A stretch of 64,000 nucleotides of DNA from CAVXFB01 sp963760935 (lineage in GTDB: Bacteria; Planctomycetota; Planctomycetia; Pirellulales; Thermoguttaceae), in NCBI GenBank assembly GCA_963760935.1, contig CAVXFB010000008.1, positions 1,302,001 to 1,366,000 of the forward strand, written 5' to 3'. Made by a program: the position numbers and the translations under genes. Each line of letters opens with the position of its first letter. Within the stretch, counting starts at the first letter, position 1. The notes below the pieces were generated by a model. That model had not been told where the DNA came from and ran no database searches. It worked only from the letters and a program-made list of their open reading frames with translations. Below, piece by piece: positions 19,602 through 27,952 of the stretch.

Positions 19602-20562
19602 GAACGCTTACCTTGCTGGTGGTGAAGAAGTCGGATGAATTCTTGATTCGCTTTCGGGCGTACGCCAAATAGCTCTTGTCGATTTCATACCCGACCGAGT
19701 TGCGCCCGTTCTGCATGGCGGCGAGGGTCGTCGTGCCGGTACCTAAGAATGGATCGAGGACCGTGTCGCCAACGAAGCTGAACATGCGGATGAGGCGTTC
19801 GGCCAATTCGAGCGGATAAGGCGCCGGGTGATTCTTGGTCGAAGCCCCGGTCAGTCCGTTCCAAATCTGCTGGAACCACTGACGGTGATTTTCTTCCGAG
19901 ATGACGCTCAAAACGCGTGTCGCCACGGACGGCTGGCGATATCCGCCCGGCTTCCGCTCCATCAGGATGAACTCGATATCGTTCTTGATCACGGCGTTGG
20001 GCTCGTACGGCTTGCCGAGGAACGATGAACCGTTCTCGACCTCGTAGACCGCATTGGCAATCTTGTGCCAAATGATCGGGGCCAGATTATCGAAGCCGAT
20101 CTTTCGGCAATGCTCTTGGATTGAGGCGTGCAGGGGGATAACGGTATGACGGCCGTTGTTCTTCCGCCGCGACAAACAAACGTCGCCGACGACGCAAATC
20201 AGCCTCCCACCCGGCGCAAGGGCGTGAAAACACCGTGTCCAAACCTCGTCAAGCTGGCTAAGAAACGTCTCGTAATCGGCCACATGCCCAAGCTGCCCCT
20301 CGGTATCGCGGTATTCTTTCAGAGTCCAATACGGCGGCGACGTGAGCACCAGATGCACTGATTCCGGCTCCAATTGCATAGCCCGGGCATCGCCCAAAAA
20401 AAGCTCATGGGACGTTGGAACGCTCTTAATCGCGTCCTCAATCAGTCCAACCAACCGCGCATCCTTCGCAATCGCCGGAATTGCCGTCTGCGGATCGGCC
20501 AGCGCGGACAACTCGCTGGGAACGAATTCTTCAGCGCTAAATTGCGGAGTCGCGATGCTCAT
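19588..20562 (-). CDS. Beta-class DNA methyltransferase, partner of the restriction enzyme
   Basis: This 324-residue enzyme places methyl groups on adenine N6 or cytosine N4. The catalytic motif TSPPYW lies at 74-79 and the AdoMet motif DPFLGTGTT at 270-278, an order typical of the beta class. NHPAPYPLELAERLIRMF precedes the AdoMet motif as usual. It is followed by the restriction gene with a 14-bp overlap. It should protect host CTCGAG sites if the specificity follows the partner. Upstream (to the right) lies the RNase P RNA gene, also leftward. Confidence 0.93.
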   Translation of the reverse strand: MSIATPQFSAEEFVPSELSALADPQTAIPAIAKDARLVGLIEDAIKSVPTSHELFLGDARAMQLEPESVHLVLTSPPYWTLKEYRDTEGQLGHVADYETFLSQLDEVWTRCFHALAPGGRLICVVGDVCLSRRKNNGRHTVIPLHASIQEHCRKIGFDNLAPIIWHKIANAVYEVENGSSFLGKPYEPNAVIKNDIEFILMERKPGGYRQPSVATRVLSVISEENHRQWFQQIWNGLTGASTKNHPAPYPLELAERLIRMFSFVGDTVLDPFLGTGTTTLAAMQNGRNSVGYEIDKSYLAYARKRIKNSSDFFTTSKVSVHEEP

Positions 20563-20646
20563 TTACTTCTCAATTCCAGGAGCGGATCCGCCGGTAACTG
20601 GTGTTGTGGCTTGAAATGCTTACGTTCGGCGGTGATGAATGATAAA

Positions 20647-21120
20647 AGTTTGGAGCGGACTTGTAAGCCGGGTTCTGTCGCGACCAGTTGCCTGGTCGGG
20701 ACGGCCATTTCTCTAGGAAGGCGATTGCTCGACTTCTCCAGCAGTCTACCCGGGAGCCGGTGGCGGGCCGGACCAGCCCGCGGGATCGTGCCGAGGAACG
20801 AGTCCTCGATCGATTCCACTGCTCCCTGCTTGACCTTGCTCCTGGTGGGGTTTGCCTAGCCAAGCTGGTCGCCCAGCCTGCTGGTGAGCTCTTACCTCAC
20901 CGTTTCACCCTTACCGCGCGGTAGCCTTCCGAAGCAATGCTCCGGCGCAACTTCCGCGAGGCGGTCTACTTTCTGTTGCACTTTCCCGGGCCTTGCGGCC
21001 GGTGGGCGTTACCCATCACCATGTCCTGCGGAGCCCGGACTTTCCTCCCGCCAGACCCGTATTCGGCCGATGTGGCGGTCAACGGAGTCCGGCCGGCGGC
21101 CGTCCAGTCCGCTCCAAACT
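20647..21120 (-). ncRNA. rnpB: RNase P RNA (bacterial type A)
   Basis: The RNA component of RNase P, which trims tRNA 5' ends, is encoded leftward. On the minus strand the universal 5' block GGAAAGTCCGGGCTCC appears near 21030-21046. The internal block GGTAAGAGCTCACC follows near 20882-20897, and the 3' block ACAGAACCCGGCTTAC near 20664-20679. The two ends pair perfectly as helix P1: AGTTTGGAGCGGACT at the 5' end with AGTCCGCTCCAAACT at the 3' end. This pairing fixes the limits at about 474 nt. Several open frames cross it by chance and are not genes. Confidence 0.96.
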
Positions 21121-21175
21121 AGTTCCAAGCCTATCCGTATGGGAAGAAAAGTGGAAGGGGCTGGTGGAACTCGTT

Positions 21176-21233
21176 GTAGCAGGCGTTCTCCGCGTGCCAT
21201 CCGCGACGGCACACAGAGGGTGCCTGCTGCTAC
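21176..21233. repeat. Interspersed palindrome of the GTAGCAGGC/GCCTGCTGCTAC type
   Basis: GTAGCAGGC at the left faces GCCTGCTGCTAC at the right, with inner CGCGTGCC and GGCACACAG segments. The same core recurs at 34935-34992 and near 57141. It lies between rnpB and the end of the radical SAM gene, so it could also help end transcription. Confidence 0.6.
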
Positions 21234-22192
21234 TGCTTGCTCCCTTGCCGGCTGCCGCGACGGCGGAACTCGGCCTCGATGGCCGATTGGACGGCCAACT
21301 TGTCCAGGCACCATGATGGCCCCACGAGGTATTCCGGCGGTGCGTCGCCACAAATCCGGTCAATCACGACGTTTGTCGGCGTTTGCTCCAGAAAGTCTAC
21401 CGCCCAGGTGACGTACTCGTGCAATTCCGGCAGCCGTACCTGGCCCCGCGCCACCTGCTCGGCCAGCACCGTATTTCGCACGGCGTAGAGGTTGTGGAGT
21501 TTGATCGTGTGGATTTCGAGCTTGGCCAGTTCTCGGGCGGTGGCCAGCATGTCGTCGCGTGACTCGCCGGGCAGGCCGAGAATCACATGCACACCGACAT
21601 CGATCTGGCGGTCGCGCGTTCGGCGGTAGGCATCGAAAAAGGCGCCGACGTGATGGCCGCGATTGATGCGGTCCAGCGTCCGGTCGTGCACGGTCTGCAA
21701 GCCGTACTCCACTACCACCCAGGTTCGCTTGGCCAGTTCAGCCAGCAGATCAAGGACCGGGTCGGCTACGCAGTCGGGCCGCGTGCCGATGGCCAACCCG
21801 ACGATGCCGGGGTGCGAAATCACCTCACAATAGGCCGACCGAAGCTGGTCTATCGGCCCATAGGTATTCGTGCCCGGCTGGAAATAGGCAATGAACTGCC
21901 GGGCGGCATAGCGGCGCGTCAACTGGCGAATGCCGTCGTCAACTTGTTCGGTGATCGACGGCAGGCTTTTTCGCCGGCTGGGGCTGAAACTTTGCGGATT
22001 ACAGAAGATGCAGCCCAAGGTGGCCAGCGTGCCGTCACGGTTGGGGCAGCCGCAGCCGGCATCCAAGCTCAGTTTCCAGGTTTTCGATCCGAACCGCTTG
22101 CGATAATAGTAGTTAAGGCGGAAGTAAAGCAGCCCATCCGAGCGCCAATCTTTCGCTGAACCGGACGGCGAAGGGCTGCCGATTGACGCCAT
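21230..22192 (-). CDS. Radical SAM protein of the YhcC/TIGR01212 type
   Basis: This protein of about 320 residues carries an iron-sulphur radical SAM core with an unusual Cys cluster: CGCPNRDGTLATLGCIFC. It continues with YFQPGTNTYGP, GTRPDCV, VEYGLQTVHD and HVILGLPGE, all typical of the YhcC family. The molecular role of that family is still poorly defined. I give ATG 22192 as start, leaving 87 bp to the divergent FHA gene; an in-frame ATG at 22243 would add 17 residues and cannot be excluded. Function is inferred from family only. Confidence 0.9.
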   Translation of the reverse strand: MASIGSPSPSGSAKDWRSDGLLYFRLNYYYRKRFGSKTWKLSLDAGCGCPNRDGTLATLGCIFCNPQSFSPSRRKSLPSITEQVDDGIRQLTRRYAARQFIAYFQPGTNTYGPIDQLRSAYCEVISHPGIVGLAIGTRPDCVADPVLDLLAELAKRTWVVVEYGLQTVHDRTLDRINRGHHVGAFFDAYRRTRDRQIDVGVHVILGLPGESRDDMLATARELAKLEIHTIKLHNLYAVRNTVLAEQVARGQVRLPELHEYVTWAVDFLEQTPTNVVIDRICGDAPPEYLVGPSWCLDKLAVQSAIEAEFRRRGSRQGSKQ

Positions 22193-22279
22193 TGTAGGCC
22201 CCAGATAGACTGAAGGGACGGGGTTTTGTCTTACGTCATTCATTCTATATCGCTATTCTCCAAGCGGAGAGGGCATTTC

Positions 22280-22759
22280 ATGTACGGTGAACTGGTTCCT
22301 GTAGGGGGAGGGGACCCAATTCCGTTGCTCAAGAAGAGTCTGCTAGTCGGGCGGCGCGAGAGCTGCGACATCGTCTTGCGGTTCTCCAACGTATCGGCCC
22401 ATCACTGCCAAATTACTCTCAGCGGAGGGTATTGGTACGTTCGCGACCTTCAGAGCCGGAATGGGGTGAAAATCAACGGAGTGCGGGTGACCGACAAGCG
22501 GCTTGATCCGGGCGACATTTTGTCCGTCGCCAAGCACAAATACGAGGTGTGCTATTCGCCGGTCGAGTTGGGCGCCGTGGGGCCTCCGCCGACCGATGCA
22601 CCGGACACTGACGTCTTCGGCAAATCGTTGTTGGAGCGAGCAGGGCTAGAGCAGAAGCAGTTCGGCCAGCTCACGGCGCTCCAGCCCGGTGAGTCGGTGC
22701 GTTACGACATCACGAACGACGATCCGGGCAAGCTTCGCTTTCGCAATAATCCCCTTTAG
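22280..22759 (+). CDS. FHA-domain protein
   Basis: This 159-residue protein is mostly one forkhead-associated domain, which binds phosphothreonine peptides. Key segments are LLVGRRESCDIVL, FSNVSAHHCQI, and LQSRNGVKINGVRV, which hold the usual GR, S..H and NG residues. The C-terminal 60 residues are polar and Pro-rich. ATG 22280 follows GGAGAGGG. Its stop is 1 bp before the rsgA start, so the two are translated from one message; the FHA protein may link a kinase signal to ribosome assembly, which is an inference. Confidence 0.9.
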   Translation: MYGELVPVGGGDPIPLLKKSLLVGRRESCDIVLRFSNVSAHHCQITLSGGYWYVRDLQSRNGVKINGVRVTDKRLDPGDILSVAKHKYEVCYSPVELGAVGPPPTDAPDTDVFGKSLLERAGLEQKQFGQLTALQPGESVRYDITNDDPGKLRFRNNPL

Positions 22760-22760
22760 G

Positions 22761-23900
22761 ATGGCGAAAAAAAAGAAACAGCGGGCCGACTTCCGGAAGA
22801 ATCGCACGGTTCGCGCCCGCCCGTCTGACTGGACGCGGCGCTATCGCGAGCATGGCTTCACGGACGAAGCTCCGGTGCAGAGCGAGCGGATCAGCGGCAA
22901 GGGCGATCTCGTTCGCCGCCGCACGATTTGCGGCGAGCAGCTCGCAATTGAATCTGAGCCGGGGTTCAGTGTCCACCTCGACGTGGACAAGCTCTCGCGG
23001 CCTGGACGTGTTCTCAGCGTGCTGGGACTCATTAGCCTGGTCGAGGACGCCGGCGGAGCCGTCTACCAGTGCGCCACCCGGCGGATCCTGAAAACGTTGG
23101 CGACCGAGCAGCGTCACGTGGTTGCGGCGGGCGATCGCGTGTTCTTCCGCCCCATGGAAAACAGTGTGCCCAAAGAGGGCATCATCGAACGCGTCGAGCC
23201 CCGGCACGGCTGCATCTGCCGCGCTGTCCGGGGGCGACAACAGGTGTTGGTGGCGAATGTCGACCAGTTGGCCATTGTCACCAGCGTTGCCGAGCCGCGT
23301 TTGAAGCCGAACTTGATCGATCGCCTTCTTGTCACTGCTGAGAAAGGAGGCGTGCGGCCGTTGATTTGCATCAACAAAGTCGACCTCGCCGAGCCAGCCG
23401 ACCTTCAACCGCTGGTGGGCGTGTATAGTCAGATGGGCTATCAAGTTCTCTTGTTGAGTGCGAAAACCAGTTTCGGCATCGAGCGATTTCGCCGGGCCAT
23501 GCTTGGCCGTGCCAATGTCGTGGCGGGCCAAAGCGGCGTGGGTAAATCGTCGCTGCTAAATGCCATCGATCCAAGCCTGCAACTTCGCGTGCAGGCGGTA
23601 AGCGAAGAAACGCAGAAGGGAAAACACACGACCACGACGGCGCGACTCTTGCCTCTGGCCGGCGGTGGCTACGTCGTCGACACGCCGGGCATGCGGCAAT
23701 TCCAGCTTTGGGACGTCACGCCCGAGGAGGTGGCCGGATACTTTCGCGACGTGCGCCCGTACGTAAACCTGTGCCATTTTCCCGATTGCACCCACACACA
23801 CGAAGACCAGTGCGCGGTTAAGGATGCCGTGGCCGACGGTCGCTTGGACGAGCGTCGATACGAGAGTTACTGTAGCTTGTGGGTGAACGATGAGAACTGA
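22761..23900 (+). CDS. rsgA: Ribosome small-subunit biogenesis GTPase RsgA
   Basis: This 379-residue circularly permuted GTPase helps late 30S maturation. A basic N-terminal tail (MAKKKKQRADFRKNR) and an OB-fold region come first. The GTPase motifs then occur in permuted order: INKVDL (G4), AGQSGVGKSSLLN (G1), TTTARL (G2) and DTPGMRQ (G3). The zinc site near the end is CHFPDCTHTHEDQC. ATG 22761 lies 1 bp after the FHA stop. All key residues are present. Confidence 0.95.
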   Translation: MAKKKKQRADFRKNRTVRARPSDWTRRYREHGFTDEAPVQSERISGKGDLVRRRTICGEQLAIESEPGFSVHLDVDKLSRPGRVLSVLGLISLVEDAGGAVYQCATRRILKTLATEQRHVVAAGDRVFFRPMENSVPKEGIIERVEPRHGCICRAVRGRQQVLVANVDQLAIVTSVAEPRLKPNLIDRLLVTAEKGGVRPLICINKVDLAEPADLQPLVGVYSQMGYQVLLLSAKTSFGIERFRRAMLGRANVVAGQSGVGKSSLLNAIDPSLQLRVQAVSEETQKGKHTTTTARLLPLAGGGYVVDTPGMRQFQLWDVTPEEVAGYFRDVRPYVNLCHFPDCTHTHEDQCAVKDAVADGRLDERRYESYCSLWVNDEN

Positions 23901-23953
23901 ATTAGCACAGTCTATCGGCATCAATCATCAATCCCTGGGAGGAACCTTATCTC

Positions 23954-25258
23954 GTGTACGAATTGAATCGCGCCGATAGCGTGGCCAGTGAGGCTGCCGT
24001 GTTGGTCGGCGTTCTGCTGCCGAATCGAAAGACGCAGGAGCGTGAACTCGAGGAACTCGAAGGCTTGGCTGCCACTGCGGGCGTGCGAGTCGTTGGACAG
24101 GTGACGCAGCGCCGCCAAGCGCCTGACGCTGCTACCTATCTCGGACACGGCAAGGTCGAGGAGTTGACAAAACTTGCCGCCGCGGTCGACGCTGATCTCG
24201 TAGTGTTCGACAACGATCTCAGTCCGGGCCAAACGCGAAACCTGGAAAAGGCGATTGGACTGAAGGTCCTCGACCGCACCGAGTTGATCCTCGACATCTT
24301 CGCCAGCCGCGCACAAACGACTCAGGCTCGGTTGGCCGTGGAACTGGCCCAGCTCGAATACGCCATGCCGCGGCTGAAGCGGCTATGGACGCACCTGTCG
24401 CGGCAGAAGAAGGGAGTCGGTCTTCGTGGTCCCGGCGAAACGCAATTGGAGGAAGACCGCCGTCTGGTTGAGCATCGTCTGAAGGACTTGCGGCGGCAAC
24501 TCGACGCCATCGAGCGACGGAAGGAGCGCGAAGTGGCCGCACGGCGCGATCTGCTCACAGTCTCGCTGGTTGGCTACACAAATGCCGGCAAGAGCACGCT
24601 GATGAACGCGCTGACCGACGCCGGCGTGTTTGTGCAGGATGCATTGTTCGCCACGCTCGACACGCGCACGCGGCGCTGGCAGTTGCCCGGTTGGGGACCG
24701 GTGTTATTGAGCGATACAGTGGGTTTCATCCGCGACCTGCCGCACCACTTGATCGAGAGCTTCAAGGCGACGCTGGAAGAGGCGCGGCAGGCCCACCTGC
24801 TCTTGCACGTCGCCGACGGATCGAATCCGGCAGTCTACGATCAGATCGCCGCCGCCTATAACGTGTTGGAAGAAATTGGTATTCAACGCAAGGACACGTT
24901 GCTGGTCGTCAACAAAGTCGACGCCCTGCCCGATCGCGTTCGTGTGGACGGCATCATGAATCGCTATCCAAACGCGGTTGCGATCAGTGCGCGAACAGGC
25001 TTCGGGTTGGCCAATCTTGCGGCAGCGGTCAGCGAGGCCCTCAGCCGCAGTTTTCTCGATGTGGACGTGGAGGCGGGCGTCGACAACGGCCGCCTGTTGG
25101 CCTACTTGGCTGCCCATGGCGAAGTCCTCTCGAAGCAGTACCGCGACAGCCGGGTCGTCGTCCACTGCCGCATCCCGGCCCAGCACCTCACACGGATCGA
25201 AGAGGAGTCGGTCGCCGTCCGGCCACACCGCAATGGCGCGGCAGTGGCCAGTGGTTAG
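23954..25258 (+). CDS. hflX: Ribosome-associated GTPase HflX
   Basis: This 434-residue GTPase can split stalled or hibernating ribosomes. It starts at GTG 23954 behind GGGAGGA. The N-terminal HflX domain shows ATYLGHGKVEEL, FDNDLSPGQTRNLE and LDRTELILDIFA, then the linker GLRGPGETQLEEDRR. The GTPase domain follows: GYTNAGKST, DTVGFIRDLPH and VVNKVD. It follows rsgA by 53 bp in the same direction, so two ribosome GTPases sit together. Confidence 0.96.
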   Translation: MYELNRADSVASEAAVLVGVLLPNRKTQERELEELEGLAATAGVRVVGQVTQRRQAPDAATYLGHGKVEELTKLAAAVDADLVVFDNDLSPGQTRNLEKAIGLKVLDRTELILDIFASRAQTTQARLAVELAQLEYAMPRLKRLWTHLSRQKKGVGLRGPGETQLEEDRRLVEHRLKDLRRQLDAIERRKEREVAARRDLLTVSLVGYTNAGKSTLMNALTDAGVFVQDALFATLDTRTRRWQLPGWGPVLLSDTVGFIRDLPHHLIESFKATLEEARQAHLLLHVADGSNPAVYDQIAAAYNVLEEIGIQRKDTLLVVNKVDALPDRVRVDGIMNRYPNAVAISARTGFGLANLAAAVSEALSRSFLDVDVEAGVDNGRLLAYLAAHGEVLSKQYRDSRVVVHCRIPAQHLTRIEEESVAVRPHRNGAAVASG

Positions 25259-25339
25259 TGGCAAGTGGACGCGTGCGATCATTTAGCAAGGGATGGGCAA
25301 TTGATTGCTCGCTGCACTTGCTCTCGCTATAATCGCCGC

Positions 25340-26122
25340 ATGAAACGTGAACTCCGCCATCGTCGTGCAATCGTTACAGGCGCCTCCAGCGGCATTGGCC
25401 GCGAGGTGGCGTTGGAACTGGCTCGCCACGGCGTCGGCATCGTGGCCGTCGCTCGGCGTGAAGACCGCTTGCTGGCGCTCGCACAACAAGTCGCCGATTT
25501 GGGAGGGACGGTTGAGACTGTCGTCGGCGACGTATCCGACCCCAGCACCCGCCAGCGAGCGATCGACGCCGCCCAGAACAAACTTGGCGGCCTGGATATT
25601 CTCGTCAACAACGCAGGTGTGGGCGCGATGGGCTTGTTCGACGATGCAACTCCCGAGCGCCTGCGCCGCGTGATGGAAGTAAACTTCTTCTCCTTGGTCG
25701 AATTGACGCGGTCGGCGCTGCCGCTGCTAAAACTGGGAGTCAAGCCAATCGTCGTCAACGTCAGTTCGATCCTCGGCCACCGCGGCGTTCCCCATAGCAG
25801 CGAATACTGCGCAAGCAAGTTCGCCGTGCAAGGGTTTAGCGAATCGATCCGGGCCGAGTTCGCCCAACTCGGCATCGACGTGTTAGTGGTGAGCCCCGGA
25901 ACTACGGAGACCGAGTTCTTCGAAAAAGTGATCGAACGCACCGCCGAGCCACATTGGCCGGATCACCGGCCGGTCACTGCGGCCGAAGTGGCGCGACAGG
26001 TCGTGCGCGCCATCCGCACCGGCCGGCACGAAATCATACCGTACCGCTGGGGCAAGGTGCTCTGTTGGCTCAATCGCCTTTCGCCAAGACTGGTCGACCG
26101 GATGATGGAGCGATACGTCTAG
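25340..26122 (+). CDS. Short-chain dehydrogenase/reductase
   Basis: This 260-residue SDR has the cofactor motif TGASSGIG, the NNAG motif, and the catalytic Ser (VNVSSILG) with YCASK. The start ATG 25340 was chosen because the family N-terminus begins there. The acidic position after beta-2 is replaced by RRED, which tends to favour NADP(H). The substrate is unknown. The next gene starts immediately after the stop, so they form an operon. Confidence 0.9.
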   Translation: MKRELRHRRAIVTGASSGIGREVALELARHGVGIVAVARREDRLLALAQQVADLGGTVETVVGDVSDPSTRQRAIDAAQNKLGGLDILVNNAGVGAMGLFDDATPERLRRVMEVNFFSLVELTRSALPLLKLGVKPIVVNVSSILGHRGVPHSSEYCASKFAVQGFSESIRAEFAQLGIDVLVVSPGTTETEFFEKVIERTAEPHWPDHRPVTAAEVARQVVRAIRTGRHEIIPYRWGKVLCWLNRLSPRLVDRMMERYV

Positions 26123-26887
26123 GTGCTAGAGCATAACGCGATTGAAATCCTGTACGAGGAAGGCCCATGCCTCGTGGTCTGCAAACCGCCCGGCGTGGCA
26201 ACGCAAGCGCCGCCGGGCATCGATAGCCTGGAAACCCGCATCAAGTTGTATCTGAAGCAACGAGATGGCTCTCCGCACGATGTCTATCTCGGTGTGCCAC
26301 ATCGGCTGGATCGACCGGCCTCCGGGGCGATCGTCTTTGCCACCCGGCGGCGCGCGGCACAAAAACTGGCCAAGCAGTTTGAACACCGCGAGATCAAGAA
26401 GACCTACTGGGCATGGGTCGAAGGGCAACCCGATCCGCCCGAAGGCACGTGGCGCGATTCCGTGCGGAAAATCTATGGCAAGCCGCAAGCGGAAATCGTG
26501 GCGGCCGATCATCCGGACGCGCGGCTCGCGGTGCTGCACTATCGGGTCGTGAGAACGGGCTCGTTTTTCAGCTCGACGACACAGCTCAATGGACATGATT
26601 CAATCCAAGAAGCTGGAGCTGTCGCCGTGCCGGCCTCGCTGTTGGAGATCGACTTAGAGACTGGCCGCACCCATCAAGTGCGCATTCAAACTGCTTCGCG
26701 CAACCATCCAGTGCTCGGCGACCGACTGTACGGATCGAAGGTTCCCTTCGGGCCATCGCAGGACGATGAACGTTTACGGGCCATTGCCCTGCACGCTCGA
26801 ACGCTCGCCTTTCGGCATCCGACGAGCAAGGAGTGGGTATCGATCACCGCCCCGATGCCCGCCTTCTGGCCGGAGGAACCCCAGTAG
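26123..26887 (+). CDS. RluA-family RNA pseudouridine synthase
   Basis: This 254-residue enzyme converts uridine to pseudouridine in rRNA or tRNA. It starts at GTG 26123, directly after the preceding TAG. The catalytic Asp is at 63 in HRLDRPASGAIVF. Other family segments are VVCKPPGVATQ, KTYWAWVEG, LETGRTHQVRIQ and HPVLGDRLYG. There is no S4 domain at the N-terminus. The exact target site cannot be told. Confidence 0.94.
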   Translation: MLEHNAIEILYEEGPCLVVCKPPGVATQAPPGIDSLETRIKLYLKQRDGSPHDVYLGVPHRLDRPASGAIVFATRRRAAQKLAKQFEHREIKKTYWAWVEGQPDPPEGTWRDSVRKIYGKPQAEIVAADHPDARLAVLHYRVVRTGSFFSSTTQLNGHDSIQEAGAVAVPASLLEIDLETGRTHQVRIQTASRNHPVLGDRLYGSKVPFGPSQDDERLRAIALHARTLAFRHPTSKEWVSITAPMPAFWPEEPQ

Positions 26888-26908
26888 CGATTAGTTGATC
26901 GAGACGTC

Positions 26909-27322
26909 TCACACCAACGCAAGGAACGCGCTCGGCGAAACCACGATAATGCCGCGAAATGGGTGAAGTACGAGGAGGTCTGAATCTCCGGTGACGATAT
27001 GAGTAGCCCGGCCTGTGACGGCCAGCTCCAAGAACTTGTTGTCCCGCGGGTCTCGACAGTCGGTCACCTTATCCACGACATTTACCAATTCCGCTTCATG
27101 CACGAGTGCTGTCAAAAACACTGTGCGTTCGTCTTCAGAGAGATATTTGTCGAATTTCGGAAGGTGAATCACCTCGTCCAGTTCGGTAGTTGTGGCAGCG
27201 GAAATTAGCAGGCGGCCTTCTCGAAAGGCACGATCAATCGCCAGACGCGGAATCGAAAGCGGCAAGAGCATGGCGCTGACGACGACATTGGTGTCAAACA
27301 CCACTCGCAAGTCAGTCGTCAT
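26909..27322 (-). CDS. PIN-domain toxin of a type II toxin-antitoxin pair
   Basis: This 137-residue ribonuclease-fold protein has the PIN acidic residues: VVFDTNVVVSAML at the start, TELDEV, and DCRDPRDNKFLELA plus TGDSDLL near the end. It belongs to the group of PIN proteins annotated as putative toxins (COG1569-like). Its start overlaps the stop of the antitoxin by 4 bp. A second, related PIN pair lies at 53748-54445. Confidence 0.87.
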   Translation of the reverse strand: MTTDLRVVFDTNVVVSAMLLPLSIPRLAIDRAFREGRLLISAATTTELDEVIHLPKFDKYLSEDERTVFLTALVHEAELVNVVDKVTDCRDPRDNKFLELAVTGRATHIVTGDSDLLVLHPFRGIIVVSPSAFLALV

Positions 27323-27546
27323 TCAGAAGCGACTCCAAATCGGCCGGCGTCAGCCCGCGCGGCGGCGTTTTTGCCGATCTCGTCCATGACGGTCTGAAGA
27401 GATCTTTGCGGCGGAGGCGAAATGGTCAGGTCTCTCAAGCGAAGATCGAGCAGCAATTGGACCTTGCGTTGATCTTCCGGCGAGATTTGCGCAAACGCTT
27501 TTGCCGCTTCTTCGCTAACGTGAATAGTAAGAGCAGCTGTGGCCAT
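27319..27546 (-). CDS. Antitoxin partner of the PIN toxin
   Basis: This 75-residue protein begins MATAALTIHVSEEAAKAF and ends with an unstructured Ala-rich tail. It sits directly upstream of the PIN toxin with a 4-bp overlap. ATG 27546 follows GGAAAGGTG. The N-terminal strand-helix pattern fits a ribbon-helix-helix-like DNA-binding antitoxin, but this is an inference. Confidence 0.72.
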   Translation of the reverse strand: MATAALTIHVSEEAAKAFAQISPEDQRKVQLLLDLRLRDLTISPPPQRSLQTVMDEIGKNAAARADAGRFGVASE

Positions 27547-27760
27547 GAAAATGCACCTTTCCCCGTGTACTAGCTCCACATACAAGTCTGCTCCCGTAAT
27601 CTACTTGCGTCAACCCCCAGTTGCGAGCGTACCCATATTTGGTGACTGGTGGCTAGGGGTGCCTGTTGACGGGGGGGCGTTGATGTTCCATCGTGTTGCG
27701 AGTAGAAGTGGAGAATGGCACATCGAAAGATGGGGCAGGCCTTGAACTGAGTCCACGAAG

Positions 27761-27797
27761 CACTGGCAGAGCCAGTGGCACACTTTCAGAGTGCCAC
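27761..27797. repeat. Two overlapping hairpins (CACTGGC and GTGGCAC type)
   Basis: CACTGGC faces GCCAGTG (27761-27777). GTGGCAC then faces GTGCCAC (27775-27797). The two stems share bases 27775-27777. This looks like one unit of an interspersed palindromic repeat. Confidence 0.55.
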
Positions 27798-27907
27798 CCT
27801 TTCGAGAATCTCTACGATTGATGACCCGCTATCTGATCGACATCAACGTCTTGCTTCGCAGTGCGGTGCGATTCGCACATCATGGAACCGGAGCTTCCCG
27901 CTAAGGA

Positions 27908-27932
27908 CGTTCCGAAACAGAGCTTCGGAACG
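27908..27932. repeat. Palindrome CGTTCCGAA/TTCGGAACG upstream of tsaD
   Basis: A perfect 9-bp inverted repeat with a short loop lies 20 bp before the tsaD start. The same CGTTCC core recurs at 50033-50058. Being so close to the start, it may affect tsaD translation. Confidence 0.55.
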
Positions 27933-27952
27933 AGAAAGTTGAAATTCCGTAC

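Larger units (their letters stand above)
27547..27952. other. Intergenic region rich in palindromes
   Basis: The 406 bp between the antitoxin and tsaD hold no convincing gene. The right half holds two hairpins at 27761-27797 and one at 27908-27932, listed separately. The left half probably contains the promoter of the leftward antitoxin-toxin pair. Confidence 0.5.

Noticed and set aside
18873..20562. Avoidance of CTCGAG as proof of an active XhoI-like enzyme
   Set aside because: CTCGAG occurs in the window, for example at 16646, 40104 and 43605, so no avoidance can be claimed; methylation would protect these sites.
20374..21411. Open frames on both strands across 20.4-21.4 kb
   Set aside because: They overlap the RNase P RNA gene, whose conserved blocks and perfect P1 helix explain the sequence. 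The frames have no family features or ribosome sites.
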